DNA of 64,000 nt from Punica granatum. Taxonomy: Eukaryota > Streptophyta > Magnoliopsida > Myrtales > Lythraceae. Under the pieces are notes generated by a model that was not told the origin of the DNA, did not search any database, and saw only the letters and a program-made list of their open reading frames with translations. The position numbers and the translations under genes are program-made. The stretch is from positions 12,657,001 through 12,721,000 of the forward strand of contig NC_045127.1 in assembly GCF_007655135.1 (NCBI RefSeq), given 5' to 3'. Below are positions 57,230-64,000 of the stretch, piece after piece (the stretch's first letter is position 1; every line of letters starts with the position of its first letter).

Positions 57230-60200
57230 AACTTGCAAAGTTAGAGGAATCATACAGAATGAAATTGAGGGAAACGAAGTAGGGAGAGTCGGGATATAGG
57301 TAGGACTCCTCGGAATTGAAGCCGAAACTTGCATTTGCTTAGATAATCAACACGGTTTGGTATGTCCGATCTGAAATTGTTGTCTTTGTTGTGTCTGTTG
57401 ATCTTCTCTCTATTTGTTATTTGGGTTATCTTGCATGTGGGTGATTTGTATATTGGTTTTTCTTTTGACTTGTTATTTGGGTTTCTTGCATGTGGTTGAT
57501 ATAGAGTTGTTATTTGAGCTATATGTTTGTACCTGATTCTTTAACTCTGTGTGTGTGTTAGTACTTCTTAATAGCTCGTCAGAATGAAATTTTTAGAGCA
57601 TCGTAGTTGAAGAATTAAAGGGATTAGAGCTCTTGATGTATAGTGAGCTAATACTTAGGTGATAGAATTGGTTGCGATGGCAATGGCAGTGGGGGATTTT
57701 CTTTTGCCTTGAATTATTAAGCAATTCTTTTAAATTGGCTGCTTCCCTTGACATGATTAGTGGCTTTAACTATTTATCTATAATTGGGAGCCCACGGGTT
57801 TTGATGGGTTTTCATTAAGGATGATGTGGCACCATTTGTCATATTATATATATACATATATTTGGACAATAAGAGCTTGATATAACTCAGTGATTTGTCA
57901 TGTTTATGGTATATAGGGACCGAAGAAACTGAACCCTTGCATTCAGAAGACTCAACTCGCTGAGTTATCTCTTATGGGTCTGTGAGTACTTTATATATAT
58001 ATATATATATAATAAATTAGGAAGAATAGTGTGGCAGATTGCTAGCGAGAATTTGGTTGTTGATATATTATTTAAAAGGATGTTGTCATATATTTGAGAG
58101 TATCAGTATTATTGTTTGATTATAGTCATGAAACTGTTGCACCCGACAGATTACAAATTGGGCCTGATCGATTGCTGGACCCGGTGGAATATAAATAGGG
58201 GCCTGATCAGCCACTGGACTCAGGAATATAAATAGGGACCTGATCAGCCGCTAGACTTGGTGAAATATAAATGGGAAATTGATCGGTCACTGGACCTAGG
58301 GGAATATAAGTGGGGAATTAATCAACCGCTGGACCCCGGCTTAATATAAATGGTGGTCAACTCTTATTGCTAGAGGTTAATAGACGGCTCTCGCTTGTGA
58401 GATATGGGTTATGAGAAGAAGAGGGAAGAAGTGGATGATTTACTTGAAATATGCAGGGTCACGATACCATTACAACTCTATCGCGAGGAATGCGACTTTA
58501 TAGCTATATTATTATTACAACTCTGGCATTGGACATGAGTTATTGTAGAATATGGATATATGTGATTATATATGTATACGATTGATTGCATGTGAATTTA
58601 TAGTAGTACATTAGTTGATTTTGCTTTAGAATATAGTACTCACTGAAATACAATTCACCCCTACACATATATATATTTTTTCTCAAATGACTTAGAGGCT
58701 AGACTAGCAGAGGAGAAACTTTCGGACATCGGGGATCAACGTGAAAATTTTTGGCTGCTAGATCTACTCCAAGTTTAGGAAGTAAGCATATGTAGAATGA
58801 TGTTAATATGTTACGACCCCGAAAATTTTATTTAGTTGTCCTATGGGTGATGCATGATGATCATGTCAGATGAACTTTTGAGATGGTTGGTTTTTTTTTT
58901 TTTTTTGCTTTTTTGAGATGTATGGCAGGTCATTGATTGGTATGGAATATTAGAAATTTTAGGGGAAATTTTGTCGGAATTTCGGGTCGTGGCAAAAAAT
59001 GACTAAGCTTAATAAAAGGTTGACACATGGAAAGCTCATCATGAAACTTATCTAAAATTATATACTATTTTTATTTCACCAGGAATCAATTACCAAATTC
59101 TATTGAAATGTAAAAATTATGGAAAAATATACGGGTATAATTTTGTGAAAATTTATGGATGTTATAAAAGAGTGTTTGAATAGCGGCACCCAAGAAATGC
59201 TATGAAAGAATTTTCAGGTTATTGCACTGAAATGATCTTAAGAATACGGCCAATGTTGGTTGACTAGCTGGTACACGGTAAATGTCGGTAATTCGGGAGT
59301 AAATGGAGCGCCTTGTAACTCCTTAATCAGTTGTTGATGACAGGATCAGGGTATGAAGTTCTAACTGATTGTTTGTTTGCTCTTGATCGCAGCATATTCA
59401 GCACATTAAAAAGATGACAAAACAAAGGCTTCTCGAGCATCTGTCAGCAACACTGCCGCAGACTCAGACTATGCCGTAGAAGTGAGTATAAGGTTTTTTT
59501 CTTTTTTTTAAGGCTGTTTCTTCTACCTGTGCAGGTTATGATTTAGTTCATAGTCATTTTAGATGCCTGTATATTCACTTTGTTCTAAAATTATCATCCA
59601 TTTTAGTTCACTTCTAAATTTGTTTCATAGTGTGTTTCTCTAAACTGTTTGCTTATTTGCTGCCATATATTGGTTGAGTTGCTTATGAAAAGAAAGATGA
59701 TATTTTGATTGTGGGACAAAATGCTCTATGAATCAAGCTTATGCCTTAAAGAATGATATGTACTCCAGTTTTTCACCGGAATATAAAAGAAACTGTTTGG
59801 GAAGCCTTTGTACCATCTCATGTGACTTAACCTGGATTTTCCTTTATCATTCATGAGGTGGACATCATTGTGTGTCCACCTCATGCTCTTTCTGAAATTG
59901 AGATAAAGAGATTTTTTCATTCTACTCGTTGTAGACGTTAGACTGAGTGGTAATGATCTTGATATGAAAAATTATTACCATATGAAAAGTATTTGGGGTT
60001 CCCTTTCATGCCTGCCATGAAGATGGGTTTTCTAGTATTTCCACTCTCTCTTTAGTATTACTTGAACCAAAATTAAAAATTAGATTTTTTTACAAGAGAT
60101 TTAGTTTTCCAAATAAATAGATTGCGGCAGTAGAGCCTGTCTCGTAACGTTTCCTCCCTCATCTTTTATTTGCAGATAGCAAAAAAACCATAGTCTGTAA

Positions 60201-60420
60201 ATCTCTTCGAAATGTAAGAACATATGCATTTGGAAACCTCTCGAGTTAAATGGTGGTGTAGGCGAATGCAGGAACAGAGGCAGGGCAGGAGGTTATGGAG
60301 ACGCTGAAGGAATCCATAGCTCATGACCATTGTAGGATTCCATAGGACAATGTGGCTCCACCCTTGTTCAATGAAAAAAAAAACAGATTGATCAGTAAGA
60401 GGTTCCATTTAATTTCGGGA
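57230..60420 (+). other. Possible spliced transcript of unknown identity
   Basis: Several segments carry good splice signals in order: up to 57359 (TTTG|GTATGT), 57917-57981 (ATATAG| ... |GTGAGT), 59393-59481 (GATCGCAG| ... GAA|GTGAGT) and from 60176 (TTTGCAG|). The 57917 segment is open in one frame (LNPCIQKTQLAELSLMGL) and the 59393 segment in two (MTKQRLLEHLSATL; SRASVSNTAADSDYAVE). I could not join them into one long frame, nor recognise the peptides. It could be a short protein gene or a non-coding RNA. Confidence 0.2.
58160..58352 (+). repeat. ~40-bp minisatellite, five copies
   Basis: Five units of 38-42 bp with the order CCTGATCAGCCRCTGGAC-Y-GGAATATAAATAGGG, diverging towards the right end. 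It lies in the proposed long intron of the unidentified transcript. Confidence 0.9.
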
Positions 60421-61029
60421 GAAGAATTCTCAGCTCAAAATTTTGGGATATAAAGAGTGCATAATGAGAGTCTGACTGGCACACCAAACTTGTAATCTTT
60501 GGTTTCCATTTGATTAGCTATTCGATTTGTTAGTGCTACAATCTCTGGTCTCAATTCTTTTACAGTGGTGAGAGAGCACAGTTTTGGATATAAGTAATGA
60601 ACATTAGACATGTAAATAGTCTTTGTCGTGTTGATACATAAGAATCTTCATTCTTGTAGATTTGTTTCCTCAATTTTCGATAAGTGCCACTCTACCCCAA
60701 ACAGACGCTTCAAGTTGCATTGATCTCATTTAGATGCTTCATTTTATTATGAAGAAATAAAATGCACGATTACTGTCATTCACTTGAAACCGGAAAAAGA
60801 AAAAATGAAGATGCTTATGGATTGAAGAAGGTGAGCTTTCCACTTGATCTTTTGATAAATTGCCATAACCCTCGGTTGATGGAAGCCTCCACGTGCATTG
60901 TTTTTTGCTGCTCTTCAATCTTATTAGCCTCAAGTGCTCCTCCTGATTAATTTGTGTTTGTTTATGGAAAGGAGAAAAAAATATTTAGAGTAAATACTAA
61001 ACGCACTTTTTCATTCTTATATAAACATG
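60421..61029. other. 3' flank of the receptor-like protein gene
   Basis: AT-rich; no gene supported. Probably includes the 3' UTR of the minus-strand gene that ends at 61030. Confidence 0.45.
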
Positions 61030-64000
61030 TTAATGTGAAAAATCGGTCATGAGCAAGTACCTCGCATGATTTCTCTGAGCAGCATTTTTCTTCGGCCTAT
61101 TTGTCTTTTTGCGTCTCTTCCTCTCGACCATTCTCACCAGCCATTGCTCAACCTTTCTCACCAACCATCTTGGTCTCCGGGTTTCCCACATAATGAACCA
61201 TGCTGATATCCCGAGTGTAAGCCCGCATCCATAGCCCATTGGCACTGCCCTCCATTCAATCCAATGTCCGGATTCAGCCTCCTCTTCTCGTTCTCCTGGA
61301 GAAGTCGAAGGAGGTAACTGTTGATTGTCAGTCCCACATGCTTTTGGCAAGGGATACCCACACAATTTAGGATTCCCGTCAAAGGGGTGGTTAAATGTGT
61401 CAAATTGCCTGCTTTGAGGAATCAGTCCCTGGAGCTGGTTATCTGAGAGATTCAACCAGGAGAGCACTATAAGATCTACCAATCCTCTAGGGATCTCCCC
61501 GTTGAGCTTGTTCGAGGAGAGGTCCAGCCACTCAAGATTCGTCAGGTTCCCCAGAGAAGAAGGGATTCTGCCGATCAAATTGTTGTGAGAAAGGTTGAGT
61601 CCCTTGAGTGCTTTTAGATCTCCGATTAACTCTGGGATCTCCCCTCCGAAGAAGTTCCTTGAGAAGTCAATGGTCGTAAACATGGTCAGAATTCTCTCAA
61701 ACTCAATAGCAAACCCTTTCATGACCACCGTAACGGAATCTTGATAGCTTACCCGAGTATCATTTACCCACATGTATTGTAAACTGCTTCTTGATTCATC
61801 CTTCATGGCTATGAAGTTGGCAATGTACTAAGCTGGAAGATGACCATAAAAGCTGTTGTCAGAGAGGTCCAAAATATGCAACTTTGGGAAGGGATGATTA
61901 TTCTTCCTGGAGTTGTTAATCAGACCACGAAGCTTGTTGGATCTCAGGTCGAGCAGTTGCAAATTCGGAAGAGTGTCCAACCAATAAGGGAAGCGACCCT
62001 CCAACTCATTTTCACTGAGATCCAAAACTTCCAAATTCTTGCAATTCGCCAAAGATCGTGGCAGAGTACCTTCAAGTCTATTTTGACTCAATCGAATCGT
62101 CCTCAAGTTGTTCCCCGAGAAAAATATCTCTGGTATCTGACCAACAAGCTTATTTGCTCGGAGGTCCAACACTGATGCGCTTAAATTTATGAAACAGTGA
62201 GGAATGGAACCGGTTAACCTATTATTGGAGAGGTTCACCACTTCTAGAAGAGTGGCGTTGCAGAGCTGATGAGGAATGTCTCCACTAAACTTATTGTTTG
62301 CAACGGAATAGAACCAAACATAGGGCAATGGAATCTGTAGTGGGCCGTCAAAATTGTTATTGGCTAAGTCAACCATCTCAACATTCGAATTTCGGAAGAA
62401 TACTATCGGCAATTGTCCAGAAAATTGGTTGTTGGAGAGGCATAAGGATTCAATCTGCTGAGGGAGGGGAATTTCATTAAGGACCCCATGAAACATGTTT
62501 GATCGCAAATCTATATACCGTAAGCTTGTACAGTTTGCTAAAGATCGTGGCAGTGGACCTTGTAACAGATTGTGGGTCAAATCCAAATTGGAGATATTAC
62601 TTAAATTTCCCAAGCATCCCGGGATGGCGCCGTTGAGTCTGTTATTTGAAAGAGACATTTGTCTTATTGAACTCATTTGGCAGATTGATGATGGAATCTC
62701 TCTGGTGAAATTATTAGATGACAGATCCAAGCGTATCAGCGTGTTGCTCCGAACTCTCCCAAACCATTCAGGAATTGGACCACTAATCATGTTTCCGGAA
62801 AGGTCCAACAATTCCAGCTCAGGTGAAGATCTCAAGAAATATGGGAATGTACTGCTCAAGTTGACGCCAAGAAGTGTGAACTCTTTGAGCCGCGGGAAGG
62901 AGCAGTTCCCACTGTTCGGAATCATTACGTTAAGGTTCCTCAAAAGCAAAAGGTGCTCAAGATTCTTTAGCTTCGCAAACATTTCAAAGTCTACGATGGT
63001 ACGACTGAGGTTGAAACCACTGAGAGACAAGAAAGATAGGCGGTCAAGGTTTCCAAGTGTTAGTGGCATCGACCCAGTAAATTCGCTGTCTAAGAGGTCC
63101 AAATATTCCAAGGATGTGAGATTCCCCACTGAATCAGGAATTGGTCCATGGAACTTTGTATGTGATAGACTCAAGCGGACGAGTGGGCTACTACTCCAAT
63201 TTGTTTGGGGAAGAGCACCCGTGAGATTAAAATTAGAAGAAAGAGAGAGAATGCGGAGGTTTGGGAGATGGAAGATGTTCATTGGGAATGTCCCTTGTAG
63301 AGAGCATTCACCAAGTCTCAAAGAAGTCAGAGTGGAAGAGAGATTCGTGAGGGAAGTAGGAGAAATTCTAGACATGTCTACACCACAAAGAACAAGTTCT
63401 CTCAGCTGACTGAGATTACTAATAAACTTTCTGAAACTACGATCCTCTTCTACTGTTAGGCCGAAGTTACCAGTTAGATCGAGTGAAATTAGGCTAGAAA
63501 GGTGATGAGATATCATCTCCAGAGGAATGATTCCCGAGAAGGAAGAACCAGAGAGATTGAGATGTGCCAATCCGGTAAGTATACCAAACCTTGATGAAAT
63601 TTGTGAGCCAATGAAATTGTTACCGGCGAGATTGAGCCGTCGAAGATTGGGGAGCAAGAAGAGAGTGTTGTTGGAATGGAGGGTTCCCTGAAGCCAACTG
63701 CAACTGAGGTCGAGGCCGATCACGTAATCTTTTGACGTGTGGCATGTGACCCCATCCCATGAGCAGCAATTGGTGCCATTCTTCCATGAGGCTGTCTTCG
63801 GATATGAAGTGTTGTTGCAGTAATTTGCAGAGGCATCCCTTGAGATTGTAAATGATTGACTGAACTGGAGCAGGGCATCGCACTCACTGACATGGCTCGG
63901 GCGTTGGGACGAATAAGGGGATGATGTATTGCTGGTGGGAACAGCAACAGCAATAGCAACAACTATTATTATTGACTGGCGTGAGATCAGGAAAGAGAGG
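61030..64000 (-). pseudogene. LRR receptor-like protein (RLP), partial at 5' end, one in-frame stop
   Basis: Minus strand, open from the window edge (the start codon lies beyond 64000). At the N-terminal side: a hydrophobic run IIIVVAIAVAV (signal peptide), then the LRR N-cap with paired cysteines (SECDALLQF, NCCSWDGVTC), then about 25 extracellular LRRs of the plant LxxLxLSxNxLxGxIP type. An island-like segment follows ([20 protein letters not shown]), further LRRs, the C-cap NPKLCGYPL, an acidic juxtamembrane stretch, the GYGCGLTLG transmembrane helix and a short basic tail without kinase. This is the Cf-9-type RLP architecture, used in surface immune perception together with SOBIR1. A TAG at 61828-61830, between GHLPA and [11 protein letters not shown], would remove the island, the membrane anchor and the tail. 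Both halves are in the same frame with no other lesion, so this may be a recent pseudogene, a secreted truncated form or a sequencing error. Confidence 0.88.

Noticed and set aside
62495..63409. 304-codon ORF on the plus strand
   Set aside because: It is the antisense shadow of the LRR receptor-like protein; LRR repeats often leave the opposite strand open. No domain of its own.
1..64000. CRISPR arrays, bacterial operons, riboswitches, rRNA genes
   Set aside because: Nothing of the kind is visible. The tandem repeats here have no uniform spacers and the genes are eukaryotic with introns.

Overview
The window looks like chromosomal DNA from a flowering plant, probably a eudicot. The evidence is intron-containing genes for a plant-type mitochondrial carrier, a TRAPP subunit, an R2R3-MYB, a TPD1-like secreted protein and an LRR receptor-like protein, an intronless nuclear tRNA-Ala(UGC), and plant-type Ty1/copia, TRIM, SINE and Mutator-like elements. 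The species cannot be fixed from the sequence. Gene density is low, and most of the 64 kb is transposon-derived or unassigned AT-rich sequence.

Layout. 1-1.45 kb: intergenic with one SINE (family S1). 1.456-6.44 kb: a complete but heavily decayed copia element with 188-bp LTRs and a perfect 5-bp target duplication. 6.89-10.17 kb: an intact six-exon SLC25A44-type mitochondrial carrier (326 aa), whose second intron contains a 42-base G run and a tandem duplication. 11.35-13.05 kb: an intact three-exon TRAPPC4/TRS23 gene (143 aa). 14.20-14.27 kb: tRNA-Ala(UGC) on the minus strand. 15.6-20.4 kb: LTR-like remnants, ~190-bp, ~175-bp and ~75-bp tandem repeats and a SINE (family S2). 20.96-23.00 kb: a long-TIR element with a second TIR element nested in its left end; both carry perfect 9-bp target duplications. 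24.6-25.0 kb: a full SINE (family S3) with a 16-bp target duplication. 26-35.4 kb: AT-rich, with S2 copies, an S1 SINE, a GC-cored TIR element and a diverged local duplication. 35.93-37.00 kb: an R2R3-MYB pseudogene. 38.4-43.6 kb: non-coding repeat-rich DNA with ~160-bp tandem repeats. 44-48.3 kb: another repeat block that ends in a TRIM element. 50.31-51.77 kb: an intact two-exon TPD1-like gene on the minus strand. 52.15-53.70 kb: nested TIR elements. 54.1-55.6 kb: a Gypsy gag relic. 57.2-60.4 kb: weak signs of a spliced, unidentified transcript, plus a ~40-bp minisatellite. 61.03-64.00 kb: an LRR receptor-like protein gene on the minus strand, interrupted by one in-frame stop and running off the window edge.

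The genes do not form a functional cluster. They belong to separate pathways: mitochondrial transport, ER-Golgi tethering, translation, transcription, secreted cysteine-rich signalling and surface immune perception. What stands out is the transposon stratigraphy: several insertions can be dated relative to each other through nesting and intact target duplications. I see no evidence of a new multi-gene system. The strongest leads are the SINE families, the nested 9-bp-TSD elements and the copia element with TA...CA termini.
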